From HGM04593 sp045647745 (GTDB taxonomy: Bacteria; Bacteroidota; Bacteroidia; Bacteroidales; Bacteroidaceae), in contig JAZRMQ010000025.1 in NCBI GenBank assembly GCA_045647745.1, positions 1 to 35,360 on the forward strand: a stretch of DNA of 35,360 nt, in the 5' to 3' direction. The notes under the pieces are model-generated. The model was not told where the DNA came from. It was given only the letters and a program-made list of their open reading frames with translations, and made no database searches. Position 1 is the first letter of the stretch, and the number at the start of each line of letters is the position of its first letter. A program made the position numbers and the translations under genes. This document shows positions 1 to 8,424 of the stretch, piece by piece.

Positions 1-530
1 CTTCAACAGTGAATGTGTATTCAGCATCGGTGCTAACAGGTGTCTCTGCATCGCCAATAAACCAGCCGACAAAATCGCAATCTTCATCGGGGGTGGCTAC
101 AACGGTTACCTCGGTGCCGTAAAGTGCTATTCTTGACGTTCCGCTTATGTCCTTAAAGGAAACTCTGCCGTTACCTGCACTACAAATGGAAAGATTTGAC
201 AGTTTTGTAAAATGCGCAGTGAGCGTTGTGTTTTTTGTTGCTACAAACGTAAATACTGCATCGATACTGATAGGTTCAGTAGAATCTCCCAAATACCAAC
301 CCGTAAACGCATATCCCTCGTCAGGAGTTGCAACGACCTCAATCTCGCTGCCAATCATAACAAACTCCGATGTTTCAAGATATTTTGAGATTTTAACATT
401 GCCACCTTCGGTACAAGTGACTGTTACCTTGCATCTGTTTGGATCTTCAAAGTTATCCTCTTCGCACGAAACAAAAAGCGAAGAAAAAGCCACTAAAAGG
501 GCGAATAGAAGAGAATAGTGTTTTTTCATA
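1..530 (-). CDS. Lipoprotein with tandem InlB-B-like repeats (C-terminus beyond window)
   Basis: The reading frame starts at the ATG at 530-528 and is still open at base 1, so only about the first 176 residues are present. The N-terminus is a lipoprotein signal: a Lys-Lys start, a hydrophobic stretch and a lipobox LFVSC, with the acylated Cys at residue 22. Acidic residues follow (EEDN), which in Bacteroidetes is compatible with outer-membrane or surface export. After it come two copies of a unit of roughly 70 residues, each with the pattern E(V/I)xVVATPDE...F.GW(Y/F).GD...P(I/V)S.DA.(F/Y)TF. This resembles the divergent InlB B-repeat family. The function is unknown; such repeats usually belong to surface adhesin-like or polysaccharide-associated proteins. 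The gene stands alone, about 250 bases downstream of a good promoter match, and its leader carries a dinucleotide microsatellite. Confidence 0.85.
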
Positions 531-544
531 AAAGCATATATTTT

Positions 545-749
<205 letters not shown>

Positions 750-782
750 CATTAGAGATTTTGTTTTAAACAACTTCTAATG

Positions 783-813
783 CAAAAGTATAACATTTTA
801 ACCTTTACACAAA
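783..813 (-). promoter_or_regulatory. Candidate Bacteroidetes promoter for the lipoprotein gene
   Basis: On the minus strand there is a -33 TTTG (813-810), a 19-base spacer and a -7 box TACTTTTG (790-783), both exact matches to the TTTG/TAnnTTTG consensus. Transcription would start near 775 and give a leader of about 245 nt that includes the microsatellite. Confidence 0.6.
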
Positions 814-870
814 ATTTTAGGTGCAATATACGCGCAGTTATATCAAGTTCACGTTAAAAAGTAATATAAC

Positions 871-900
871 AGCAGAGGGCGACCAAAGTCACCCTCTGCT
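871..900 (-). terminator. Hairpin terminator after the 61-residue ORF
   Basis: Inverted repeat AGCAGAGGGCGAC (871-883) / GTCACCCTCTGCT (888-900), 12 of 13 pairs, loop of 4. It lies 13 bases past the stop of the minus-strand ORF 914-1099, and the minus-strand sequence beyond it is T-rich. Confidence 0.7.
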
Positions 901-913
901 ATAAGTAATGTAA

Positions 914-1099
914 TTAGTTTAGTACCATTTCCCTGATATCACCCTCAATGCCTCTTTGGACTCTGAAATTTCTTGCAAAATTCTTCAAAAATTCAAGCGA
1001 AGCAACGCACGGCTTGGGAAATTTCTCATTCTTAAGCGCCTGTTTAATAACAGAAGCATCAATTTTGAATTCAGGAGTAGAAGTTTTATCCATAGGCAT
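914..1099 (-). CDS. Small hypothetical protein, 61 residues
   Basis: The ORF starts MPMDKTSTPEFKIDASVIK and contains LEFLKNFARNFRVQRGIEGD. It has no signal peptide or membrane segment and is a mostly helical, basic small protein. I favour it over the overlapping plus-strand frame because it ends just before a strong minus-strand hairpin, begins after another hairpin, and has ordinary soluble-protein composition. I have the impression that similar small proteins sit beside this ECF sigma factor in Bacteroidales, but this is recollection only. The start could be the first Met or the Met two codons later. Function unknown. Confidence 0.6.
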   Translation of the reverse strand: MPMDKTSTPEFKIDASVIKQALKNEKFPKPCVASLEFLKNFARNFRVQRGIEGDIREMVLN

Positions 1100-1134
1100 T
1101 TTTCTTTGTTCTAATATATTAACGTTGCAAAGAG

Positions 1135-1185
1135 ATAAATAGTATATCCCGCGAAGAAAATTTCTTCGCGGGATATACTATTTAT
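1135..1185. terminator. Perfect 25-bp inverted repeat between sigma factor and small ORF
   Basis: Arms 1135-1159 and 1161-1185 are exact complements around a single central base (core CCCGCGAAGAAA / TTTCTTCGCGGG). The element lies 40 bases past the stop of the sigma-factor gene on the minus strand and 36 bases before the start of the 61-residue ORF. The likeliest role is intrinsic terminator of the sigma-factor transcript. A symmetric element of this size would also terminate in the other direction. Confidence 0.75.
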
Positions 1186-1225
1186 TGTATGCAGCCTTGC
1201 AGACCTTATTTTTAGAAGCGATAAT

Positions 1226-1819
1226 TTACTCCAAAGCCAACGAGATTGACTTTTCCTCGGCAATGCGACGCATATTCATTATCGCGTAACGCATACGTCC
1301 CAAAGCTGTATTTATGCTCACGCCTGTGATATCTGCAATATCCTTAAACGACAAATCCTGATAGTAACGCATAAATACCACCTCGCGCTGGCAGTCGGGC
1401 AACTCATCGACAAGCATACGAACATCGGCAAGCACCTGCTCGTTTACCATACGATTTTCAATTGTGCCCTCGGAGAGTTTTGCATCATTGAGCAGGTCAA
1501 TCTCTGTCTCATCGTTTGAGATTGTATTCTCGTTCCTTTCAATGCGAAATTGGTCTATCACAAGATTATGTGCAATACGGGTTATCCACGCTGCAAATTT
1601 GCCATCATTGGTGTAACGTCCCTGCTGCAAGGTTACAATAGCCTTGACAAAAGTCTCTTGGAAGATGTCCTCGGCCACCTCCTTTGAACGTACTATAAAA
1701 AATATATAGTTGAACAACCTATCTTTATGACGATTCAGCAAAACATCAAATGCCGAATTATTGCCTTCTAAATAAAGTGTGACCAATGCATCATCGGCCA
1801 TCTGCTTTAAATTATTCAT
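1226..1819 (-). CDS. ECF-type RNA polymerase sigma factor
   Basis: A 197-residue protein with the two domains of extracytoplasmic-function sigma factors. Region 2 lies at about residues 25-95, with the core-binding motif AEDIFQETFVKA and the -10-binding segment DGKFAAWITRIAHNLVIDQFR. Region 4 lies at about 135-190, with a helix-turn-helix LSFKDIADITGVSINTALGRMR. It would redirect RNA polymerase to an unknown regulon. No FecR-like or zinc-finger anti-sigma gene is adjacent; the only downstream neighbour is the 61-residue ORF beyond a strong hairpin. The gene has its own putative promoter and is separated from fmt by a terminator. The start is the first ATG, which gives the normal N-terminus for the family. 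Confidence 0.92.
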   Translation of the reverse strand: MNNLKQMADDALVTLYLEGNNSAFDVLLNRHKDRLFNYIFFIVRSKEVAEDIFQETFVKAIVTLQQGRYTNDGKFAAWITRIAHNLVIDQFRIERNENTISNDETEIDLLNDAKLSEGTIENRMVNEQVLADVRMLVDELPDCQREVVFMRYYQDLSFKDIADITGVSINTALGRMRYAIMNMRRIAEEKSISLALE

Positions 1820-1896
1820 TATTTCTACTATTAAAATTGAAGTAGAGATTTTTCTATAGGCAATTCTTTTTTAGGTTACTGATTGATTTAACGGTA

Positions 1897-1928
1897 CAAA
1901 GGAAAGAAAATATTATATTAAATCCAAA
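1897..1928 (-). promoter_or_regulatory. Candidate promoter for the ECF sigma factor
   Basis: Minus strand: -33 TTTG (1928-1925), 20-base spacer, -7 box TTCCTTTG (1904-1897). The -7 box has one mismatch to TAnnTTTG. It lies about 78 bases upstream of the sigma-factor ATG. Confidence 0.4.
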
Positions 1929-1957
1929 TATTTTTACAAAAAAAATGCTTTTCACAC

Positions 1958-1996
1958 AATATGCCGGGGTTGCAGACGTTACAACCCCGGCATATT
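1958..1996 (-). terminator. Terminator of the lysE-to-fmt operon
   Basis: Arms 1958-1972 and 1982-1996 (core ATGCCGGGGTTG / CAACCCCGGCAT) are perfectly complementary over 15 bases with a 9-base loop. It begins 22 bases past the fmt stop. Minus-strand sequence beyond it becomes T-rich. Confidence 0.85.
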
Positions 1997-2018
1997 TCTA
2001 CCTTAATATATATATTGA

Positions 2019-3002
2019 TTACTTAACGCTCTTCATTCCTTCAACCGAGAAACCACGCAAGAGATCGGCTACCGGCATACGTTTTTTGCCTGCAAGCTGC
2101 ACCTCATCGAGTAGAATATATCCATCGGCAACAGCCACCTTAATATAATTTTTATTATCGGTAACAAGCGCACCCGGAGCCTTATCGTGTTGCGCATACT
2201 CCCTTGTAACAGCATACACCTTGAGAGCCACAGCCTCATCATTAGCATTGACAAGTTCGCACCAAGCAGCCGGATAGGGCGACATTCCACGCACAAAATT
2301 ATATACAGCATCAACGTTGCCGTTCCAATCAATGTGGCAAGTGTCGCGGAAAATCTTTGGCGCTGGGCGAAGTTCGCCAACACATATATCATCTTGCGCA
2401 ATAGCCGCCACATCACCTTTCACAATAGCCTCGACGGTGCGGAGCACTGTCTCACCACCCTGCAGCATCAACTTATCGTGCAAAGTGCCGGCATTGTCGC
2501 AGTCATCAATAGCAACAACATCACGATAAATCACGTCGCCCGTATCAATCTCGTGTTTAAGGAAAAAGGTTGTCACACCAGTCTCCTTGTCTCCATTTAT
2601 TATTGCCCAGTTGATGGGGGCAGCGCCACGATATTGCGGCAACAGTGAGGCGTGAAGGTTAAATGTTCCTAAGCGCGGCATATCCCACACGCTCTCGGGG
2701 AGCATACGGAAGGCTACCACAATCTGCAGGTCGGCACCCCACGCACGAAGCGCGCTCTGAAAAGCCTCATCTTTCAACGATTCGGGTTGCAGCACCGGCA
2801 GCCCCTGCTCCACAGCATACTGCTTCACTGGGCTCATCAAAAGCTGATTACCACGCTTGTTAATCATCTTATCAGGCATTGTGACAACACCTACAATCTC
2901 ATAGCCACAGCTGTCGCACGACTGCTGTTTCTCGAGCAAACGACGCAGGGGTTCAACCGCAAAATCGGGAGTTCCCAAATATACTATTCTCAATTTTTGC
3001 AT
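2019..3002 (-). CDS. fmt: Methionyl-tRNA formyltransferase
   Basis: Transfers a formyl group from 10-formyl-tetrahydrofolate to initiator Met-tRNA in the cytoplasm. The N-terminal domain begins MQKLRIVYLGTPDFAV. The catalytic segment FNLHASLLPQYRGAAPINW holds the Asn-x-His pair, and HEIDTGD carries the third catalytic residue, Asp. The C-terminal tRNA-binding domain covers about residues 205-325. I place the start at ATG 3002-3000: the longer frame would need a TTG two codons upstream that overlaps the stop of the clc gene, whereas the ATG leaves a gap of 2 bases and gives the usual N-terminus. The length is 327 residues, normal for the family. It is the last gene of the operon and is followed by a strong terminator. 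Confidence 0.96.
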   Translation of the reverse strand: MQKLRIVYLGTPDFAVEPLRRLLEKQQSCDSCGYEIVGVVTMPDKMINKRGNQLLMSPVKQYAVEQGLPVLQPESLKDEAFQSALRAWGADLQIVVAFRMLPESVWDMPRLGTFNLHASLLPQYRGAAPINWAIINGDKETGVTTFFLKHEIDTGDVIYRDVVAIDDCDNAGTLHDKLMLQGGETVLRTVEAIVKGDVAAIAQDDICVGELRPAPKIFRDTCHIDWNGNVDAVYNFVRGMSPYPAAWCELVNANDEAVALKVYAVTREYAQHDKAPGALVTDNKNYIKVAVADGYILLDEVQLAGKKRMPVADLLRGFSVEGMKSVK

Positions 3003-3004
3003 AA

Positions 3005-4795
3005 TCAATCCGAAGTAAATTCCAACAAAGTATTACGATAGGCTGTAAATATAGCCGATTTTGAAATAAAGCCAATATACTCACCCGTAACGTCCTCGAC
3101 CGGCAAATTCCACGCTCCCGTATTCTCGAATTTACGCATCACCACCTCCATAGGCTCTTCGATACTCAATCTTGCGGGGACCTCGCGCATAAGCGATGCC
3201 ACAGAGTAACGATGATAAAGTTCCTGACGGAACATTATATGCCTTACATCATCGAGATAAATAACACCGACAAGATGCTTGGCTGCATTGAGCACCGGGA
3301 AGATATTACGTTTGGTCTTTGCCACTACCGAGGTCAAAGCCCCTAAATCCATTTCGGGACTGACGGGCAAAAAGTTCTTTTCTACTACATCGGCAACCTT
3401 CAATGTCGTCAACACCGCCTGATCCTTGTGGTGGGTGATGAGCTCACCGCGCTGAGCAAGACGCACTGCATAAATATTATTACTATCAAACACCCTCACC
3501 GTCAGATAAGAAGAGACAGAAACCATCATCAACGGCAGAAAAAGGTCGTAACCACCCGTAAGTTCGGCAATAAGGAACACACCTGTCAATGGAGCGTGGA
3601 ACACGCCCGACATTAGCGCAGCCATTCCAAAGAGCGCAAAATTCTCTTCAACAACCATAACACCAATGCCAACCTTATTACAGAGGCTTGCGAAAAGGTA
3701 TCCCGTCACGCAACCCAAAAAGAGGCTCGGAGCAAATATACCGCCACAACCTCCGGCACAATTAGTAACGGTTGAAGCAAAAGCCTTGAACACCACCACC
3801 AAGAACATAAACAGCAGCAACAGATTAGTGTGGTCAAAGAAGAGTGATTTTTCGAGTATCATTTCAGACGTCTCCGACGAGCCGTCAATCAGCTGTTTAA
3901 TAGTATCATAACCCTCACCATAGAGCGGTGGGAAAAGGAATATCAGGACACTCAGAATACCACCGCCTATCATCAAACGGACATATGGATTTTTAAGCTT
4001 TTTAAACAGAGCCTCTATATAAACGGTGACTTTTGTAAAATAGAGCGATACCAAGCCGCACACAACACCAAGCAACAGCACATAAGGAACACGAGAAAGG
4101 TCAAAAGCATCTGCTGCAAATTTAAACATCGTCTCTGTTCCCATCAGGCAGTAAGAGAGCGTTGCTGCTGTAACACTTGATATAAGAAGAGGTAACAACG
4201 ACGACATTGTAAAGTCAATCATAAGAACCTCTATAACAAACACCAAACCGGTAATAGGCGCCTTGAAGATTCCCGATACCGCACCGGCGGCACCGCATCC
4301 AACGAGCAGCAGCATCACTTTTTTCTCCATCTTGAACAGGCTTCCAAGATTTGAGCCGATAGCCGAGCCGGTCATAACAATGGGCGACTCTGCTCCCACC
4401 GAACCACCAAAGCCAATAGTTATTCCACTGGCAATCAAAGAGGACCAAGTGTTGTGGGAACGTATCTTGCCCTTGCGACACGAAATTGCATAAAGAACCT
4501 TTGTCACACCGTGACTGATATCATCACGCACCACCCTACGTATAAAAAGCCCGGTGATAAAAATACCAATTACCGGATATACCAAATAGAGCCAATTAAA
4601 CGTGTGAGTGTCAAAGCCACCGGTGAGCAGATGCTGGATAAAATGTATTAAATGGTGTAGCAAATAGGCCGCAAGTGCAGACAGCACACCCACAAGAAAA
4701 CTCAGCAGAAGTACAAACTGCCTATGCGATATATGTTTCTCCCGCCAACTATTGAAACGGTCAATCAGTCCCTGTTCACGCTTTTCACCCGTCAT
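3005..4795 (-). CDS. ClC-family chloride channel/transporter with CBS domains
   Basis: A 596-residue membrane protein. The ClC core (about residues 20-430) carries the selectivity-filter segments GSVGAESP (gating Glu present), GGCGGIFAPSLFLG and NNIYAVRLAQRG (central Tyr present). The C-terminal part (about 455-590) contains two CBS modules, e.g. KVADVVEKNFLPVSPEMDL and the region ending GEYIGFISK. It should move Cl- across the inner membrane, either passively or in exchange for protons. By eye alignment with the E. coli exchanger, the internal proton glutamate position (FIIEE there) is FVIEV here, with Val as in channel-type members. The gene overlaps the upstream tsaC-like gene by 4 bases (ATGA), indicating translational coupling. 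Confidence 0.93.
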   Translation of the reverse strand: MTGEKREQGLIDRFNSWREKHISHRQFVLLLSFLVGVLSALAAYLLHHLIHFIQHLLTGGFDTHTFNWLYLVYPVIGIFITGLFIRRVVRDDISHGVTKVLYAISCRKGKIRSHNTWSSLIASGITIGFGGSVGAESPIVMTGSAIGSNLGSLFKMEKKVMLLLVGCGAAGAVSGIFKAPITGLVFVIEVLMIDFTMSSLLPLLISSVTAATLSYCLMGTETMFKFAADAFDLSRVPYVLLLGVVCGLVSLYFTKVTVYIEALFKKLKNPYVRLMIGGGILSVLIFLFPPLYGEGYDTIKQLIDGSSETSEMILEKSLFFDHTNLLLLFMFLVVVFKAFASTVTNCAGGCGGIFAPSLFLGCVTGYLFASLCNKVGIGVMVVEENFALFGMAALMSGVFHAPLTGVFLIAELTGGYDLFLPLMMVSVSSYLTVRVFDSNNIYAVRLAQRGELITHHKDQAVLTTLKVADVVEKNFLPVSPEMDLGALTSVVAKTKRNIFPVLNAAKHLVGVIYLDDVRHIMFRQELYHRYSVASLMREVPARLSIEEPMEVVMRKFENTGAWNLPVEDVTGEYIGFISKSAIFTAYRNTLLEFTSD

Positions 4796-5364
4796 TGTCT
4801 GATAATTGTTATCGTTCCGTTCTCTGTGAGTTTTATTATACTCGATGATTTTGCCTTGCCTTTCTCGAGTTGTTTATAACCAACAACGTAATCAACCGCA
4901 GCAATAATCTCGGGATTTATCTCACTGAAATTATTTGGTGTAGCCTCGCCGCTGATATTCGCTGATGTAGATACTACGGCCTTTTGAAAACGATAGCAGA
5001 GCTCTTTTGAAAACATCTCAGAAGTCACTCTTATTCCCACACTGCCATCCTCGGCAACAAGATTAGGTGCCAGATTACGTGCGCCATCGTATATTATTGT
5101 CAAAGGCTTATCCGATAGTTCTATCAAATCCCACGCAACAGATGGAATATTACCCACATAGCGTGTTAGACGATCGGCACTGTCAACCAACAGAAGCATA
5201 GCCTTGCTATCGCAACGTTTTTTTATTTCAAAAACCCTTTTTACAGCATCGACATTTGTTGCATCACAGCCAATACCCCAAACAGTATCGGTTGGGTAAA
5301 GTATAACCCCACCCTTACGCATCACCTCAATGCATTTCTTTACATCATCAGCAATTGTACCCAT
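4792..5364 (-). CDS. tsaC: Sua5/YciO/YrdC-type L-threonylcarbamoyladenylate synthase
   Basis: A 190-residue single-domain YrdC-fold protein. Family motifs are GGVILYPTDTVWGIGCDA near the N-terminus, KPLTIIYDGA in the middle, and VVSTSANISGE, the SxN nucleotide-binding segment. The family makes threonylcarbamoyl-AMP from Thr, bicarbonate and ATP for the t6A modification at position 37 of ANN-decoding tRNAs. The protein lacks the C-terminal Sua5 domain, so it is TsaC-like; a YciO paralogue cannot be excluded from sequence alone. It begins 11 bases after the prfC stop and overlaps clc by 4 bases. Confidence 0.88.
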   Translation of the reverse strand: MGTIADDVKKCIEVMRKGGVILYPTDTVWGIGCDATNVDAVKRVFEIKKRCDSKAMLLLVDSADRLTRYVGNIPSVAWDLIELSDKPLTIIYDGARNLAPNLVAEDGSVGIRVTSEMFSKELCYRFQKAVVSTSANISGEATPNNFSEINPEIIAAVDYVVGYKQLEKGKAKSSSIIKLTENGTITIIRQ

Positions 5365-5375
5365 TTTCCTTTTTT

Positions 5376-6953
5376 TTAGAACTCACTTGTAAAGTGGAAA
5401 CGTATTGACTTAAAGTCGTTCTGCGCCATCTGGAGCACATATCCGCTATCGGCAAGGAACACATCGCGCCCCTCAATATCCTTTGCCATATATTGGTATT
5501 TACGTTTTTTAAAGGCTTCGAGCTCGGCAGCATCATCACTCTCAATCCAACAAGCCTTGTAAAGGCTCACAGGCTCCCAACGGCATTTTGCATTGTATTC
5601 GTTCTCGAGACGATACTGTATCACCTCGAACTGCAACTGGCCCACTGTACCAATAAGCTTGCGACCATTATGCTGATTAACGAAAAGCTGTGCAACACCC
5701 TCGCCCATAAGCTGGTCGATACCCTTTGCCAACTGTTTGGTCTTCATTGGGTCGGCATTCTCAATATATTTAAACATCTCGGGCGAGAAGCTTGGCAAGC
5801 CTTTAAAATGCAGAATTTCGCCCTCGGTAAGCGTATCACCAATCTTGAAGTTTCCGGTATCGGGCAAGCCGATAATATCGCCGGGATAAGCCTCTTCGAT
5901 GGTACTCTTGCGCTGAGCCATAAATTGAGTGGGCGAAGAAAAACGCAACTCCTTGCCAAGGCGAATGTGACGATAAGGAGTGTTGCGGACAAATTTTCCC
6001 GAGCAGATTTTACAGAAAGCCACACAAGAACGGTGATTAGGGTCGATATTCGCTGTAATCTTGAATATAAAACCTGTGAATTTTGAATCCTCGGGATTTA
6101 CCATTCGTTCCAAAGCCTGCACCGGACGTGGGCTGGGAGCTATCTTCACGAAGCAATCAAGCAACTCCTGAACGCCAAAATTGTTAAGCGCCGAACCAAA
6201 GAATACCGGTGCGACCTTTGCATCAAGATAATCCTGAACATTAAACTCGGGATATACACCCTCTACAAGTTCAAGGTCGCTGCGTAGCTTGAATGCAAGT
6301 TCCTCTCCAATGCTTTTATCGAGGTCGTCGCTGTTAATATCAACCTCAACCTTCTCGGTCACTCGCTGTTTGTTAGGAGTGAAAAGATCGAGTTTTTGTT
6401 CATATATGTTATACACACCTTTGAAACGCGCTCCTTGGTCTATCGGCCAGCTGAGCGGACGCACTGCTATCTGCAATTCACTCTCAAGCTCATCGAGCAA
6501 TTCAAACGGGTCACGGCCCTCGCGGTCCATCTTGTTCACGTAGACAATCACCGGAGTGTTGCGCATACGGCACACCGACATCAGTTTGCGTGTCTGTGTC
6601 TCCACACCCTTTGCACTGTCGACCACAATAATTACACTGTCAACGGCAGTTAGCGTGCGGAAAGTATCCTCGGCAAAATCTTGGTGACCGGGAGTATCGA
6701 GAATGTTTATCTTGTACCCCTCGTAATCAAACTCCATCACAGAGGTGGTTACCGAGATACCACGTTGTTTCTCAATCTCCATCCAGTCAGAGGTTGCAGT
6801 TTTCTTTATTTTATTTGATTTTACAGCACCGGCAACCTGAATTTGTCCACCAAAAAGCAACAATTTCTCGGTAAGCGTAGTCTTACCGGCATCTGGGTGC
6901 GATATAATTGCAAACGTTCTTCTACGACCAATTTCTTCCTGTATATTACTCAT
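5376..6953 (-). CDS. prfC: Peptide chain release factor 3
   Basis: A 525-residue translational GTPase that recycles RF1/RF2 from the ribosome after termination. The GTPase domain (about residues 8-275) has the P-loop SHPDAGKTTLTEKLL, DTPGHQDFAEDTFRTL and NKMDREGRDPFELLDE. This NKMDREGRDP segment and the early KSNKIKKTATSDWMEIEKQR effector region separate RF3 from EF-G. Domains II and III follow to the end. Length and start are normal for the family. It is the third gene of the operon, 24 bases after the DUF4924 gene and 11 bases before the tsaC-like gene; the operon groups three translation-related genes with two transporters. Confidence 0.97.
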   Translation of the reverse strand: MSNIQEEIGRRRTFAIISHPDAGKTTLTEKLLLFGGQIQVAGAVKSNKIKKTATSDWMEIEKQRGISVTTSVMEFDYEGYKINILDTPGHQDFAEDTFRTLTAVDSVIIVVDSAKGVETQTRKLMSVCRMRNTPVIVYVNKMDREGRDPFELLDELESELQIAVRPLSWPIDQGARFKGVYNIYEQKLDLFTPNKQRVTEKVEVDINSDDLDKSIGEELAFKLRSDLELVEGVYPEFNVQDYLDAKVAPVFFGSALNNFGVQELLDCFVKIAPSPRPVQALERMVNPEDSKFTGFIFKITANIDPNHRSCVAFCKICSGKFVRNTPYRHIRLGKELRFSSPTQFMAQRKSTIEEAYPGDIIGLPDTGNFKIGDTLTEGEILHFKGLPSFSPEMFKYIENADPMKTKQLAKGIDQLMGEGVAQLFVNQHNGRKLIGTVGQLQFEVIQYRLENEYNAKCRWEPVSLYKACWIESDDAAELEAFKKRKYQYMAKDIEGRDVFLADSGYVLQMAQNDFKSIRFHFTSEF

Positions 6954-6977
6954 CTGAATCTTGTTTTTCGTTTTTAT

Positions 6978-7532
6978 TTACTCTTCGTTCTCAAGGTCGA
7001 GCTTGCCCTCCTCGTCCTCCTTAAAATAGAGCGAGAGCATTGAAATGAATTTACCAATCTCGGCTGTTGCCTTCAAAGTCTCTTCGTTAATTTCGCGCTT
7101 TTGTAATTTCATCATCCACACCATATAAAGCGCGTCAAAGCAATTCTCGAGCTCATTTTTTTCGCGCCCATCGCTCTTGGTTCTGAATTCCACAATAAAG
7201 GGCAGCGCCTTGTAGTAGGCAGCCGAGTAGAATGGCACTTTTGGCGAACGCAAAAGGCGCTGATGTAAATCGGTAAGATTTATTATTACATTTTTGTTTA
7301 TCTGCAAATGACCTTTTTCCTTTACATCCTCCTGATGCATCATATCTATAAGGTTGGCATACCATTGCAGAAGTTCGCCCGATAGTTCATCGGGCAAAGC
7401 ATAAGGCTCAACAATATTTTTCTTCACCTTGTCGAGCGACAATTCATTAGCACGCAACAAGTCCTCGACTTGCCACATATATAGCAGATACTCCGCTATA
7501 TTTTTTTTTCGAAGTTCCCTTGAAACAAGCAA
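6978..7532 (-). CDS. DUF4924 family protein
   Basis: A Bacteroidetes-restricted protein of unknown function, about 184 residues from the start chosen here. Near the N-terminus it has RELRKKNIAEYLLYMWQVED, the segment by which I recognise the family, and it is predicted all-helical with no signal peptide or membrane segment. The longest frame starts at 7574 and overlaps the end of the LysE gene by 29 bases with an atypical hydrophobic leader. A TTG at 7532-7530 gives the cleaner N-terminus (M)LVSRELRKKN and a 13-base gap, so I prefer it. No Shine-Dalgarno sequence helps to decide. It lies between lysE and prfC in a tight operon. Confidence 0.75.
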   Translation of the reverse strand: MLVSRELRKKNIAEYLLYMWQVEDLLRANELSLDKVKKNIVEPYALPDELSGELLQWYANLIDMMHQEDVKEKGHLQINKNVIINLTDLHQRLLRSPKVPFYSAAYYKALPFIVEFRTKSDGREKNELENCFDALYMVWMMKLQKREINEETLKATAEIGKFISMLSLYFKEDEEGKLDLENEE

Positions 7533-7545
7533 AATTAAAAAGATT

Positions 7546-8217
7546 TTAATGTAACGACAATGTACCAGTTGCAATCAACACTGCACCCACCAACGAGCCT
7601 ATCATCACAGCGGCACCTATCACTCTGTTGATTATCCATATTCCACGCACGTCAAAGTGTGTCCTCAACTTATTCACAACAGATGTTATGAACAGCCACC
7701 ACAGCATTGCTCCGGAAAAGATTGACAGATAACCCAAAAATTGATAAAGCATAGGTTTCTCGGTCATAACAAAATCAAACGGAGTAAAAAGTGCCAAGAA
7801 AAGCATTATAATCATTGGATTAGCAAGAGTTATAAAGAACCCTGTTACACCATTACGCAGCAGACTGCTCTTGTTGTGACTGACATTTCTTGTATTCTGC
7901 ACAGGATTAGTGCGATATGTATGAACGCCGAAGATAAACATTATCACGGCACCAATAAGTTGCATCCAATAGATTGTTGTCTGATTGGTTATCACATCGT
8001 AAAGAAGGCTGAGTCCGTAGCCTGTGAGCAGTGCATAGAGTATATCACTCGACGCTGCGCCGACACCCGTGACAAGCCCATAGGCACGTCCCTTATTCAG
8101 CGTACGTTGAATACACAGCACACCAACGGGACCCATCGGAGCAGAGGCCACAATACCAATGATAATCCCTTTTACGATTACCTCCAATAGACTAACCTGT
8201 GACAACAATTCATTCAT
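7546..8217 (-). CDS. LysE/RhtB-family amino-acid exporter
   Basis: A 223-residue inner-membrane protein with about six hydrophobic segments. The first helix contains the LysE signature IIGIVASAPMGPVGVLCIQRTLNKG, and a later one has the typical FFITLANPMIIMLFLALF. The family exports amino acids such as lysine, threonine or homoserine lactone-like compounds; the substrate here cannot be read from sequence. It is the first gene of a six-gene minus-strand operon. I found no convincing promoter in the roughly 200-base gap before it; a weak -7-like CAACTTTG lies just upstream of the ATG. Confidence 0.88.
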   Translation of the reverse strand: MNELLSQVSLLEVIVKGIIIGIVASAPMGPVGVLCIQRTLNKGRAYGLVTGVGAASSDILYALLTGYGLSLLYDVITNQTTIYWMQLIGAVIMFIFGVHTYRTNPVQNTRNVSHNKSSLLRNGVTGFFITLANPMIIMLFLALFTPFDFVMTEKPMLYQFLGYLSIFSGAMLWWLFITSVVNKLRTHFDVRGIWIINRVIGAAVMIGSLVGAVLIATGTLSLH

Positions 8218-8424
8218 AATGCAAAGTTGTCATTTTTTTATTGAAAAACACACATTGTTGCCATTTTTTTTCACAATCATATCGAAAAAACAGCCTTTTT
8301 CACCGAAAGATATAGAAAAAAACATCAATCAAGAGTATAAAACTCCTAAAAAATAGCAAACGACAACATTTGACTATTCCAACAGCTGATAAAGAAAGGC
8401 CTAAACAATAACTAAACAAAGGCT

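Noticed and set aside
948..1142. Plus-strand 64-residue frame
   Set aside because: Overlaps the better minus-strand ORF and ends in the perfect palindrome.
3003..3008. TTG start for fmt
   Set aside because: The ATG two codons later avoids overlap with clc and gives the family N-terminus.
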